From assembly GCF_000466165.1 (NCBI RefSeq), contig NZ_KE951410.1:1-54741 (forward strand): a DNA stretch of 54,741 nucleotides, given 5' to 3'. Source of the DNA: Actinobaculum sp. oral taxon 183 str. F0552. Its GTDB lineage: Bacteria; Actinomycetota; Actinomycetes; Actinomycetales; Actinomycetaceae. Below, piece by piece: positions 36,033-46,251 of the stretch; the first letter of the stretch is position 1, and every line of letters starts with the position of its first letter. The notes under the pieces are model-generated. The model had not been told where the DNA came from. It saw only the letters and a list, made by a program, of their open reading frames with translations, and did not search any database. The translations under genes were made by a program, and so were the position numbers.

Positions 36033-36728
36033 TCAGTCGGCGATCGGCCACTCGAAGGAGTCGGTGAAGGCCCGTCCCCTTTCCTCGGCCTTCTTCTTGA
36101 ACCACCGCATCGACTCGGCGTGGGTGTCGCATTCGCGCATCTGGACCTCCTCCAGGTCCGCCTCGGCGAGTTCGGGGTGGGCGCGCAGAATCGCCGCCAG
36201 GACACGCAGCGTGGCCAGAACGTCCGCCTCGGCGTTGTGGAAGTCGTCTGCGGCCAGGACGCCGTAATGCCGGCAGAGGTCTTCCAAGCGCCGCTTGCCT
36301 TTGCGATAGCGGTCCACCGAGCGGTCGAGCAGGTACGGGTCGACGACGGGGAACACCTCGCCGCCCAGCCGTTCGACCAGCGGTTGGAGCCCGTGGCGTC
36401 CCAGCTCCGCCTCCAGCAGGGTGAAGTCGTAGGTCGCGTTGAAGGCGACGGCGGGCCGCCCGGCGGCCATGTGCTCCGCCAGCGTCGTCGCGATCTCCTC
36501 CAGTACCTCGCCGATGGGCCGCCCCTGGGAGCGCGCCTGGGCGGTGGTGATCCCGTGGATCGCCGACGCGCGCTCGGGGATCTCCACGCCCGGATCGGCG
36601 AGCCAGTAGTGCTTGTCCACGCCCTCCGGGCTGACCAGGACGATCGAGCACGTCACGAGCCTGTCCTTCTTGGGGCGGATCCCGGTGGTCTCCGTATCGA
36701 ATCCGATGATGCTCTCTTCACTCCACAT
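36033..36728 (-). CDS. DEDD-family 3'-5' exonuclease (DnaQ-like)
   Basis: Probable exonuclease acting on DNA or RNA, 231 residues. The ExoI motif GFDTETTGI supplies the first Asp and Glu. AFNATYDFTLLEAEL is the ExoII region with its Asp. HNAEADVLATLRVL is the ExoIII region with His and Asp, so the DEDDh set is complete. The segment IHGITTAQARSQG is also typical of the DnaQ epsilon fold. The RBS GAGGAG lies just upstream of the ATG. It is antisense to and between guaB and guaB3. A role in replication proofreading cannot be assumed, since single-domain DnaQ-like proteins have various substrates. Confidence 0.88.
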   Translation of the reverse strand: MWSEESIIGFDTETTGIRPKKDRLVTCSIVLVSPEGVDKHYWLADPGVEIPERASAIHGITTAQARSQGRPIGEVLEEIATTLAEHMAAGRPAVAFNATYDFTLLEAELGRHGLQPLVERLGGEVFPVVDPYLLDRSVDRYRKGKRRLEDLCRHYGVLAADDFHNAEADVLATLRVLAAILRAHPELAEADLEEVQMRECDTHAESMRWFKKKAEERGRAFTDSFEWPIAD

Positions 36729-36988
36729 GGGGCTCCTCGCTGAACGGCGGTTTCGATGGGTTCGCCGGGCGGCGTTCGCTGGGCCTGGCCGAACGCGGTC
36801 CGGCCGCCCGGATCCCGGACGTCTCCACCCTATCCGGTGGCTCCGGCGTTCGACGGGCCGCGCGTCCGTCCCACACCCCTGCCGGCTCGACTCGCGCCCG
36901 CGCCGTCCCGTGACTTTGCCTGCCGTCCCGCCGTCGGGGAGCCGTGGCACGCCTGACCGCCCACGGTCGGACGCGAGGGCCCGCACGG

Positions 36989-36994
36989 TAGGCT
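36989..36994 (+). promoter_or_regulatory. -10 box TAGGCT of a probably leaderless guaB3 transcript
   Basis: TAGGCT ends exactly six bases before the GTG start of guaB3, and the spacer TGAGGC has no usable spacing for an RBS. This is the classic layout of a leaderless actinobacterial promoter. Confidence 0.5.
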
Positions 36995-37000
36995 TGAGGC

Positions 37001-38110
37001 GTGAGCGAAGTCGAGATCGGACGGGGCAAGAGGGCGCGGCGCGCCTACACACTGGACGACATCGCGGTGGTGCCGCGCCGGCGAACCCGGGATGCCGACG
37101 AAGTCTCGACCTCGTGGCAGTTCGACGCCTACCACCTCGACATCCCGGTGCTCTCCGCGCCGATGGACTCCGTGAGCTCTCCTCAGACGGCCGTCGCCAT
37201 CGGCCGGCTGGGCGGCGTCGGGGTCCTGGACTTGGAAGGGCTGTGGACCAGATACGAGGATCCCTCGCCGCAGTTCGGCGAGATAGCCGAACTGGAAGGC
37301 AGGGGGGCGACTCGTCGCCTCCAGGAGATCTACGCGGCCCCGATCATCCCCGAACTCATCACGGCGCGGCTGGAGTGGATCCGCGCCGCGGGCGTGCCGG
37401 TGGCCGGAGCGCTGTCGCCCGGGCGGACCCAAGATCTGTGGAAGACGGTCGTCGACGCGGGCGTCGACCTCTTCGTCATCCGCGGCACGACGGTGTCCGC
37501 CGAACACGTCTCGGGTTCGCGGGAGCCGCTCAACCTCAAACGCTTCATCTACGAACTCGACGTGCCCGTCATCGTCGGGGGCGCCGTGACCTACACGGGC
37601 GCGCTCCACCTCATGCGCACCGGCGCCGCCGGGGTTCTGGCGGGCTACGGGGGCGGCGCCGCCTCGGCGACTCGGCGCACCGTCGGCATCGCCGCGCCCA
37701 TGGCGACGACGATCGCCGACATCGCCGCCGCCCGCCGCGACTACCTCGACGAGTCGGGTGGCCGGTACGTGCACGTCATAGCCGACGGTTCGGTGTCCAC
37801 GACGGGCGACCTCGTCAAGGCGATCGCGTGCGGCGCGGACGCCGTCATGCTCGGAACGGCCCTGGCCAGAGCCGCCGAGGCACCCGGAAGCGGATGGCAC
37901 TGGGGGCAGGAGGCCCATCACGCGAGCCTTCCGCGAGGCGAGCGGGTGCGGGTGGAGACGGCCGGAACGCTCGAAGAGATCCTTCACGGCCCCTCACGCG
38001 AGGCCGCGGGCCGCGTGAACTTCATGGGGGCCCTCCGCCACGCCATGGCCGCCAACGGCTACACGGACATCAAGGAGTTCCAACGGGCCGAACTGGTCAT
38101 CGCGGATTGA
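37001..38110 (+). CDS. guaB3: GuaB3 family IMP dehydrogenase-related protein
   Basis: TIM-barrel paralogue of IMP dehydrogenase without CBS domains, 369 residues. Segments typical of actinobacterial GuaB3 are YTLDDIAVVPRRRTRDADEV, LSAPMDSVSSPQTAVAIGRL, ARRDYLDESGGRYVHVIADG and VKAIACGADAVMLGTALARA. At the place of the catalytic-cysteine loop there is GYGGGAASATRRTVGI with no cysteine. The only Cys in the protein is in IACGAD. Purine-related activities including GMP reduction have been reported for some GuaB3 proteins. The reaction here cannot be decided from sequence. The GTG is preceded closely by a -10 box. Confidence 0.92.
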   Translation: MSEVEIGRGKRARRAYTLDDIAVVPRRRTRDADEVSTSWQFDAYHLDIPVLSAPMDSVSSPQTAVAIGRLGGVGVLDLEGLWTRYEDPSPQFGEIAELEGRGATRRLQEIYAAPIIPELITARLEWIRAAGVPVAGALSPGRTQDLWKTVVDAGVDLFVIRGTTVSAEHVSGSREPLNLKRFIYELDVPVIVGGAVTYTGALHLMRTGAAGVLAGYGGGAASATRRTVGIAAPMATTIADIAAARRDYLDESGGRYVHVIADGSVSTTGDLVKAIACGADAVMLGTALARAAEAPGSGWHWGQEAHHASLPRGERVRVETAGTLEEILHGPSREAAGRVNFMGALRHAMAANGYTDIKEFQRAELVIAD

Positions 38111-38115
38111 CTCCC

Positions 38116-38132
38116 GCTCGCGCAACGCGAGC
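38116..38132 (+). terminator. Short hairpin directly after guaB3
   Basis: GCTCGCG and CGCGAGC form a seven-base stem around CAA, five bases after the guaB3 stop. It may help end guaB3 transcription, with the stronger hairpin at 38325 as backup. Confidence 0.35.
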
Positions 38133-38324
38133 TGCCTGAAGCGCGTTCCCATCCTCCCGACGCATGCTCGGACCCGGTCGGTTTCCCCGTCTCCGCCCAG
38201 TCTGTCGAGAAGGACACGGCGCATGCCTGCCAGTGCTCGATGATCCCAGGCGCTGCCGTGCCCTGCGTAAGCCCGGGGCGAGCGCCCTTCCGCGGGCGCG
38301 ACGGCTCCGCTGACTCTCCGAACG

Positions 38325-38361
38325 ATGAGGTGCCCCCGGCGATCCGCCGGGGGCACCTCAT
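38325..38361. terminator. Strong bidirectional terminator between guaB3 and the deacetylase gene
   Basis: A perfect 17-bp stem (ATGAGGTGCCCCCGGCG with its complement) has a three-base loop, 16 bases from the stop codon of the convergent deacetylase gene. It resembles the hairpin after groES in size and loop length. Confidence 0.85.
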
Positions 38362-38377
38362 GCCAACCGCAACGCGT

Positions 38378-39940
38378 CTATCTGATGGTCGTCTGCGTAT
38401 ACACTTCGCGTCCGACGTACCCGGACGGGTTGTTGCCGAGCAGCTCGGGGACGGTCACGAGCGTGTAGCCGCGGGCCTTGAGCTGGTCGATCAGGCCGCC
38501 CGCGGCGGCGATGGTCGACGGATGGATGTCGTGCATGAGGATGATGGACCCCCGCTTGACTCCGGCCAGCGCCCGCTGCGTGGAGATGGAGGAATTGCGG
38601 TTCTTCCAGTCTTCGGTGTCCACGTCCCATATGACCGCGACCATGCCGTGCTGTCCGATGACGGACATGACGCTCGGGTTCTTCGCGCCGTACGGAGGGC
38701 GTACGAGAATGGGGGAGGGGGCTCCCGCCGCGACGATTTCGTTGTTCGTGCTCGTCAACTCGTTGGCGACCTGCTGGGGGGCCAGCTTCGAGAGCACCGG
38801 ATGGTTCCACGTGTGGTTGCCCACGACGTGCCCTTCCTGCACGGCGCGCGCCACGACGTGCGGATAGGACCGTACGTGCGGGCCGATGGTGAAGAAGGTC
38901 GCTCGAACGCCCTTGGCCTTGAGCGTGTCGAGGAGCTGGGGGGTCTGCGGTCCGGGTCCGTCGTCGAAGGTGAGCGCCACGCAGGACGCCTTCGAGCAGT
39001 CCACGCCCGAACCGCTGGGGTTGGCCTGGACCGAGGGACTCGGCGTCGGCAGGGGGCTGGGCGCGGTTCCCGCCATGATCGTCGAGCGGAGCTTGCGCGC
39101 CCGATCGGTCAGGAAGCCGTCCAGTTTCTTCCCCTTGACCCGGTAGGCGGACAGGCTCGCGTTCCCCGACGAATACGGGTCCGTCACGAGGAGTATGAGG
39201 GAACCGTCCGTATCGAAGTAGGCTCCGTGGAGGTAGTCGTTATCGGGGACGGTTGGCTTGGCGCTCTTCGCGTTCTTCGTCTTCTTGCCTTGGGCGCCCC
39301 CGCTCGGTGAGTCCTTGCCGCTCGATTCGCGCTGCGTCCCGGTCGCGGCCTTGGCCGAGTTCCTCTTGGTCGCGCTCGCCTGGCTCGACGGAGACCCGCC
39401 TTCGGCCTTCCTCACCGTGGAGGAGACCAGGCTGTGCACCCGGGCCGCGCCCTCCTTGGTGAAGAGTTCCTCGCCGCGGGTCACCGAGTTGTCCGACGAG
39501 TCGACGAACCACGACTGGCTGGTCTCCCTCGATTGGCTTCCCACCGCCGAGGTCGAGTTGACGAGGAAGCACAGGACCGTGCCCGAGGCCCCGCATACGG
39601 ACGATTCCATCGCCAGGGACTGCTGGCCGGAGTTGGGGGTTTTCTTGACTGCGGCGGCGAAGGCCTGGCTCTGCCTGTCGACCCAGGGCTTGACGGCCTC
39701 GGCGAGCGTCGGGGGGTTCTTCACGCTGATGACCGAGGTGTTGGCGCTGCCGGCCGCTTTTCCCTTGTCGACGAGAAGGCCTTGGACGCTCGAGGCGCCG
39801 GGCAGCTCGGGCCATTTGACCTCTGCCGCGGCGATGGCCGGGGTTTTCGTCACGGAGCCCGATGCCTCCGATGACGATGCCGAGCATCCCACCATCGTCA
39901 GACAGGTGAGGCCCGCAATGACCGATTGACGGAAACGCAC
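38378..39940 (-). CDS. Polysaccharide deacetylase (NodB domain) lipoprotein
   Basis: Probably removes acetyl groups from cell-wall glycan outside the cell. The GTG with AAAGGA upstream gives 520 residues. A signal peptide ends in the lipobox TMVGC near residue 19. Residues about 25-310 are a Ser/Thr/Lys-rich and moderately conserved region similar in layout to the non-catalytic half of PdaC-like proteins. The NodB domain (about 318-510) is complete: TFDDGPGPQTPQLLDTL with the two Asp, NHTWNH with the zinc histidines, RPPYGAK, and ILMHDIHPS. It ends at a strong terminator. The GNAT gene lies 22 bp upstream on the same strand. Confidence 0.9.
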   Translation of the reverse strand: MRFRQSVIAGLTCLTMVGCSASSSEASGSVTKTPAIAAAEVKWPELPGASSVQGLLVDKGKAAGSANTSVISVKNPPTLAEAVKPWVDRQSQAFAAAVKKTPNSGQQSLAMESSVCGASGTVLCFLVNSTSAVGSQSRETSQSWFVDSSDNSVTRGEELFTKEGAARVHSLVSSTVRKAEGGSPSSQASATKRNSAKAATGTQRESSGKDSPSGGAQGKKTKNAKSAKPTVPDNDYLHGAYFDTDGSLILLVTDPYSSGNASLSAYRVKGKKLDGFLTDRARKLRSTIMAGTAPSPLPTPSPSVQANPSGSGVDCSKASCVALTFDDGPGPQTPQLLDTLKAKGVRATFFTIGPHVRSYPHVVARAVQEGHVVGNHTWNHPVLSKLAPQQVANELTSTNNEIVAAGAPSPILVRPPYGAKNPSVMSVIGQHGMVAVIWDVDTEDWKNRNSSISTQRALAGVKRGSIILMHDIHPSTIAAAGGLIDQLKARGYTLVTVPELLGNNPSGYVGREVYTQTTIR

Positions 39941-39962
39941 AATTGTCCTTTCGTCGGGGGTG

Positions 39963-40394
39963 TCATCCGACGTAGCGGTAAACGTTTGTTTCGCGAAGCT
40001 GGAACCCGGCCCGCCGGTACAGTCTGTTGGCGGTCTCGCGCGATGGCCGCGACGTCAGGTCGACCGTCTTGCAGCCGAGGGCCAGTGCGTGCTGGACTGC
40101 CGCCTCGACGAGCTTGTACCCGGCGCCCTGCCCTCGTGCCGCACCATCCACCACGACGTCTTCGATCCAGGCGCGCTTTCCCGTGGGGATGTCGAATGTC
40201 GCGAGGGTGAGCATGCCCAGGACGGCGCCGCTTCCTTCGTCGCGATAGACGAACAGGACCGTGCCCTGCTGGGATAGGAGGCCGTTGAGATCCTCGGCGG
40301 CCAGGGGAGGCGTCGAGGAGGACAGTTGAGGGACGAGCGCATTGATCGCTTCGAGAAGATCGTCACCGGATTCGCGCACTATCTCAACGGACAC
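39963..40394 (-). CDS. GNAT family N-acetyltransferase
   Basis: A 143-residue acetyltransferase. The acetyl-CoA binding motif A is clear in IEDVVVDGAARGQGAGYKLV, with the preceding beta-strand VLGMLTLATFDIPTGKRAW and the end SRETANRLYRRAGFQLRETN. The start is a GTG with AAAGGATC just upstream. It is 22 bp from the deacetylase gene and 64 bp after nadE, all on the minus strand, so the three may share transcripts. The substrate is unknown. Confidence 0.86.
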   Translation of the reverse strand: MSVEIVRESGDDLLEAINALVPQLSSSTPPLAAEDLNGLLSQQGTVLFVYRDEGSGAVLGMLTLATFDIPTGKRAWIEDVVVDGAARGQGAGYKLVEAAVQHALALGCKTVDLTSRPSRETANRLYRRAGFQLRETNVYRYVG

Positions 40395-40458
40395 TTTGAT
40401 CCTTTCGGGGGGTCAGATCAGCTCCGGAATGGAGCCACGTCGCATCTGACTGTACACC

Positions 40459-42627
<2,169 letters not shown>

Positions 42628-42676
42628 GGAAACCAGTCTGCCAGAGGAAGCGGATGGACGATAAAGCGGGTGTCCG

Positions 42677-42718
42677 CCCCCGAGCCCGGCCGCTTCAGCG
42701 CACGGCCGGGCTCGGGGG
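42677..42718 (-). terminator. Terminator hairpin upstream of nadE
   Basis: A perfect 16-bp stem (CCCCCGAGCCCGGCCG with its complement) has a ten-base loop. On the minus strand it lies after the large secreted-protein gene and before nadE, so it would end island transcription or that of the gene formerly upstream of nadE. Confidence 0.8.
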
Positions 42719-42726
42719 ATGCGGCC

Positions 42727-42865
42727 GGCGACGCCTTCCAGGTCGCATTCCCGTATGAGCTCGGCCGTGCGCCGGGCGTTGTCCATCGGGTTCGCCGGGG
42801 CCACGGGCAGCGTGCAGGCCGCGACCCGCACGAGCCCGTGGGAGTAGATCGAATAGAACTCATCC
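42727..42865 (-). pseudogene. Truncated duplicate of the nadE 5' end (direct repeat copy 2)
   Basis: An exact 139-bp copy of nadE codons 2 to about 47, without a start codon: the ATG is replaced by GCG. At its upstream end (right side) the sequence turns AT-rich at once. The offset of 240 bp keeps the frame open into nadE. It is best read as a leftover of recombination that brought in the neighbouring island. Confidence 0.85.
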
Positions 42866-42951
42866 GCGGCTATCATTAGAGCATTTTGGAAAAGTTTAAA
42901 AACCATTCCTTGAGTGTTCTATTTACATTTCAGACATTGTATTATCAAATG

Positions 42952-45594
42952 TTATTTTCCTGCCTCGGCATTTTCTTCTTTAGCGTCATTGATATCTCCT
43001 GTTAAATTATTCCATATTTCTGATTTATACTGTGAATATGTTCCATTTTCATAATATTTAGATTCAGGATTCGTCGCTCCTTGTTTGAAATATTCTCTTT
43101 CATCTGCTGAAAGCTCATTCCATGGAGTAGCTTCGGGGTGACTGTGTTGATAATTTTCATAACGTATACGTTCCAATTGATCTCTCATTAAGTTTTCTAC
43201 ACTGTTATTTGCATTTGAGGGATCATATTCTTTTATCTTGGTTGGAAATGCTTCATTTAAAGCAGGTGACAATCCGTTTGCCTTGACTTGATTGAAGACA
43301 TATTCAGCGCCCTTATCCGTAATAACGTCACCCCAAGGAATCATTCCAACTCCTGCATTAATAACAGTTTGTATATTTTTATTCCGCTCAGCAATATGAT
43401 TATGCAAAGCTGTTTCATTTGCTCCAGGAACTTCATATAGTGCTTCATACAATTTGCTATAATTTTGAATTTTATCACGTAAATCGGTGTATTTAGTAGG
43501 CGAGTTAGATGCAAATCCCTCACTAAATGCTTGATCAGACTTCACCATTGTTGATGCTAGAAGCACTTCCCGGGCTGGAGCACGGCCATCGACACCTTTA
43601 TCCCAAGCTAAATCGGCTATAATTCCATCTTTTGCGAGTAAACTCGATTGCATTTTACTGTCAAACATAAGTTGATACCTATTTGAATTTTCAGGTAAAT
43701 GAACACCATTTTTATTAGAAGGATCATCCAAATATTGTGCTATATCATCTGCATACGGTGAAAGTATTTGCCCGGCCCAATTTCGCATATTAGAATTGCG
43801 GTATCCGAATATGTCTTGTGCTTCGACCTTATCTTGGTTGCCGAATCCCCAATCGTCGTCATAGTTTCTAGATATACCATCATTATATCCTTCAAGAAAG
43901 TTAGAAGCGATGTTGACTGAGTCTTTATTCGATCTATCGCCGGATATTTCGTTAATGAGCCTTCCAAGAGCTTCGCCTTTATCATCAGGCCAATAAAGTG
44001 TAAGATCGCCCGGCTTTCCTACTTGAGTTCGATTACCCACAAGATAACGGGTCATGTTCATTTCTTTATCAGGAGTATCGCCATTATGATCATCATCCCA
44101 TTTCAAAGTGGAATTCATAAATTTCTGCGCCGGTGTATCATCGGGATTATTATCCATGGCTTCATACATGTTTTGTAGATAATCCCATGAAAGACCATCT
44201 CTAAACATTCCATTTTTTCCGTATTTAAGTTCTGCTGTTCCAGAAGGACCGGAACCAGCGCTTGCATTTATGAGATCAAAGTTTCTCGGGTGTTCGGCAT
44301 CCCATTTCACCATGGCCTTGCCCACCGCATTCTCTCCGTTGACTCCGTTGAGGAAGTCGTCGCCTAGGGAAAGCTCGGGGTGTGCTTTTGCGCCATGTCC
44401 AATGTACTGACCCAATAACTCATATCCAAGATATGATATTTGCGTACGATTTTCTGTGATGACCTCTCCGTCATGACTATATTTCTTTTGGCCATTTGAA
44501 ATGAGATCACCTTGGAATTTGGATCGCCAACTTTCTACGCTGGTTTTTCCGTCAATGCTCAACGCTTTATCCACAGAATTGAAGTTCGATATTGCTTCAG
44601 TATTTTGAGTTGAGTTTCCTCCGGTAGCGAGGATGATTCCAGCTCCGACATTTTCGGTGAAGGATTTCAAGGCGGAAACATAAGATGCGGGGATGTTTTG
44701 GTCAGTCGATTTTCCAGCAATCGAATAGAGTTTCTCCGCACCGATCTTGTTCAGAAGAGCAGAAGCGAAATATGGATCGCTGGCTAAACGGTTGCCGTAT
44801 TTTTCGTTGAATTTTTTGAGGGCAGCTTCTGTGGGGAGTCCTGTATCTGGATCCGTTTGATTGAGCAGTCTCGCCGCTTGAGGCGCATCCGTCATGGCAT
44901 CTTCCCACTTCGTCTGCGCGGCGAGTAGCCCAGTGCCTCCTCCGAACATCGTCACTCCCAAATCTGATCGGTTCGGTGTGACAGCGGCGGCCTCTCCCGA
45001 AGAGATGCCTGGGATATAGACTTCGAGTGCGGCGTTGATCGAATTGGCGGCGGTCGAAGCGGCGCTGTCCACCGCTTCGACGTCTGCATTGTATAGCTTC
45101 GCAGTCTCTTTCTGCTTATTCTCTATATTTGTTTTGAGTTTGGAGATTTCATTGTCCCACGAAGACGAATCGAATGTCCCTCCGGGGTCATTCTGAGCAG
45201 ACTCATTGCGAGCATTTTCCCTATCAGCTTCCTGCGCCGCCACAGCCTCTTTATAAGTTTTCAAATCATCATCCCATGTGGTTTGATGAGCAGTGATTTT
45301 CGCTTTTAGGTTAGTGAATTCCGTTTGATAGGTAACTAATGCTTGCGCTGAGCTTTCAATTGAAGTTTGTGCACCTTCGACAGCTGTTTTTATTTCGTTT
45401 ACATCGCTGACGTATTGATTTGCGCTTTCGCCGACCCAACCTTCAACTACTGCTGTTTGGGATATAACCTGAGTGTCACTCATTGCGCTACCGGCGTTGC
45501 GTAAGGCGTTTGCGACCTGATCGATTGTTGTGTCTTTAGCAGGCTGTGGTAAGGCGCTGGAGCCGGATACATCATAAACCATTATATTTTCCAA
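42952..45594 (-). CDS. Large WXG-motif protein, probable type VII secretion substrate (possibly DUF6571-like)
   Basis: An 880-residue protein, rather acidic and rich in Asn and Asp, with no signal peptide. Residues about 20-110 are helical with GWVGESANQY (Trp53, Gly55), the WXG hairpin of ESX/type VII substrates. A coiled-coil-like stretch continues to about 190. The middle part (DPYFASALLNKIGAEKLYSI) recalls the actinobacterial DUF6571 family, from memory only. KWDDDHNGDTPDKE near 495-508 could be a calcium-binding loop. The last 150 residues (NAGVGMIPWGDVITDKGAEY, ADEREYFKQG) could be an effector domain. I recognise no catalytic motif there. The gene is strikingly AT-rich, with GC-richer patches, unlike all neighbours. 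ATG at 45582 is an alternative start with a better RBS. Confidence 0.75.
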   Translation of the reverse strand: MENIMVYDVSGSSALPQPAKDTTIDQVANALRNAGSAMSDTQVISQTAVVEGWVGESANQYVSDVNEIKTAVEGAQTSIESSAQALVTYQTEFTNLKAKITAHQTTWDDDLKTYKEAVAAQEADRENARNESAQNDPGGTFDSSSWDNEISKLKTNIENKQKETAKLYNADVEAVDSAASTAANSINAALEVYIPGISSGEAAAVTPNRSDLGVTMFGGGTGLLAAQTKWEDAMTDAPQAARLLNQTDPDTGLPTEAALKKFNEKYGNRLASDPYFASALLNKIGAEKLYSIAGKSTDQNIPASYVSALKSFTENVGAGIILATGGNSTQNTEAISNFNSVDKALSIDGKTSVESWRSKFQGDLISNGQKKYSHDGEVITENRTQISYLGYELLGQYIGHGAKAHPELSLGDDFLNGVNGENAVGKAMVKWDAEHPRNFDLINASAGSGPSGTAELKYGKNGMFRDGLSWDYLQNMYEAMDNNPDDTPAQKFMNSTLKWDDDHNGDTPDKEMNMTRYLVGNRTQVGKPGDLTLYWPDDKGEALGRLINEISGDRSNKDSVNIASNFLEGYNDGISRNYDDDWGFGNQDKVEAQDIFGYRNSNMRNWAGQILSPYADDIAQYLDDPSNKNGVHLPENSNRYQLMFDSKMQSSLLAKDGIIADLAWDKGVDGRAPAREVLLASTMVKSDQAFSEGFASNSPTKYTDLRDKIQNYSKLYEALYEVPGANETALHNHIAERNKNIQTVINAGVGMIPWGDVITDKGAEYVFNQVKANGLSPALNEAFPTKIKEYDPSNANNSVENLMRDQLERIRYENYQHSHPEATPWNELSADEREYFKQGATNPESKYYENGTYSQYKSEIWNNLTGDINDAKEENAEAGK

Positions 45595-45633
45595 TCCATT
45601 TCGTTTAATTGCATTTAAGCATTAATAATGATT

Positions 45634-46002
45634 CTACTGAGGCTTCGAGGACATCATGAACGCGAAATCCTGTGTGACCTGCGATTCCGCGGCGTCCATG
45701 TTTCCGATAGCGGTTTCCGCCCCCGAGCCCAGAGTCGAGCATGCGTCGGAAAGCTCGAGAGTCACCGATTTCATGGTGTTGACGAGGAGTTTGGCCCTTT
45801 CCTTGAGCGTTGCGGTGCCGTCGTTGTCGGTACGCCCTTCGCCACCGACTGTGTCGATCGGCAGCGTTGTGACGTCGTTTCCCGCATCCGAGGAGAGTTC
45901 GCCGATTCCATCGGCGATATTGATGAACATCTGGTTGTCCGTCCAGGCCGCTTGGGCCTTGATGCCGACCGCGTCGCGGTCGAAACGCACTTCGCCTGCC
46001 AC
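45634..46002 (-). CDS. Small helical WXG100-like partner protein
   Basis: A 122-residue protein without signal peptide. The helices GIKAQAAWTDNQMFINIADG and LKERAKLLVNTMKSVTLELS, and the C-terminal AETAIGNMDAAESQVTQDFA, fit the size and helical pattern of ESAT-6/WXG100 partners. The strict W-X-G is not present. The GTG is preceded by AAGGGGG with ideal spacing. An ATG at 46041 lies before that site. It is the first gene of the pair with the 880-residue protein, 39 bp apart, and its base composition is closer to the chromosome. A joint secretion or chaperone role is inferred from this arrangement. Confidence 0.65.
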   Translation of the reverse strand: MAGEVRFDRDAVGIKAQAAWTDNQMFINIADGIGELSSDAGNDVTTLPIDTVGGEGRTDNDGTATLKERAKLLVNTMKSVTLELSDACSTLGSGAETAIGNMDAAESQVTQDFAFMMSSKPQ

Positions 46003-46251
46003 GAAGTCCCCCTTCTGTGAATCGCTGGAATGGTCTTTCAAAGGTTAACGGGAGCGGGGCGGCGTCGGCGAACGGTTGGCTGGGGAGCGTAGCCCTTTTG
46101 TCTTTCGTCGAAATTCTGGGAAAACGCATGCCGGTGCGGTGAATCGGGAAAAGCCGCGCCGATGCGACGAATGCGAGCAGTGGAGAGGGCCCCTACCGGT
46201 TGCCGCACGGCTCGATTCCGGTGCATGCTTCCTCTGGGAAAGGAGCACACC

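Larger units (their letters stand above)
42628..42951. other. Gap holding nadE upstream DNA, terminator and partial nadE copy
   Basis: From left to right: about 50 bp of GC-rich nadE upstream DNA, the hairpin at 42677-42718, then the second copy of the nadE 5' end. An abrupt change to AT-rich DNA follows from about 42870. No complete gene is present. The change in base composition occurs within a few bases of the end of the repeat. Confidence 0.85.

Noticed and set aside
42628-42906. N-terminal extension of nadE by 93 codons
   Set aside because: The extension consists of a duplicated piece of the nadE 5' end and runs through a 16-bp terminator hairpin. The normal NadE start MDEFYSIYSHG is at 42627.
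43341-43985. Small open frames inside the AT-rich island
   Set aside because: They lie on the same strand in other frames of the 880-codon gene, lack RBS and show no protein-like pattern. They are not accepted as an immunity gene.
42867-46100. Island as a transposon or integrative element
   Set aside because: No transposase, integrase, terminal inverted repeats or tRNA target was seen. The 139-bp repeat is a piece of nadE and is present only on one side, so recombination is a better explanation.
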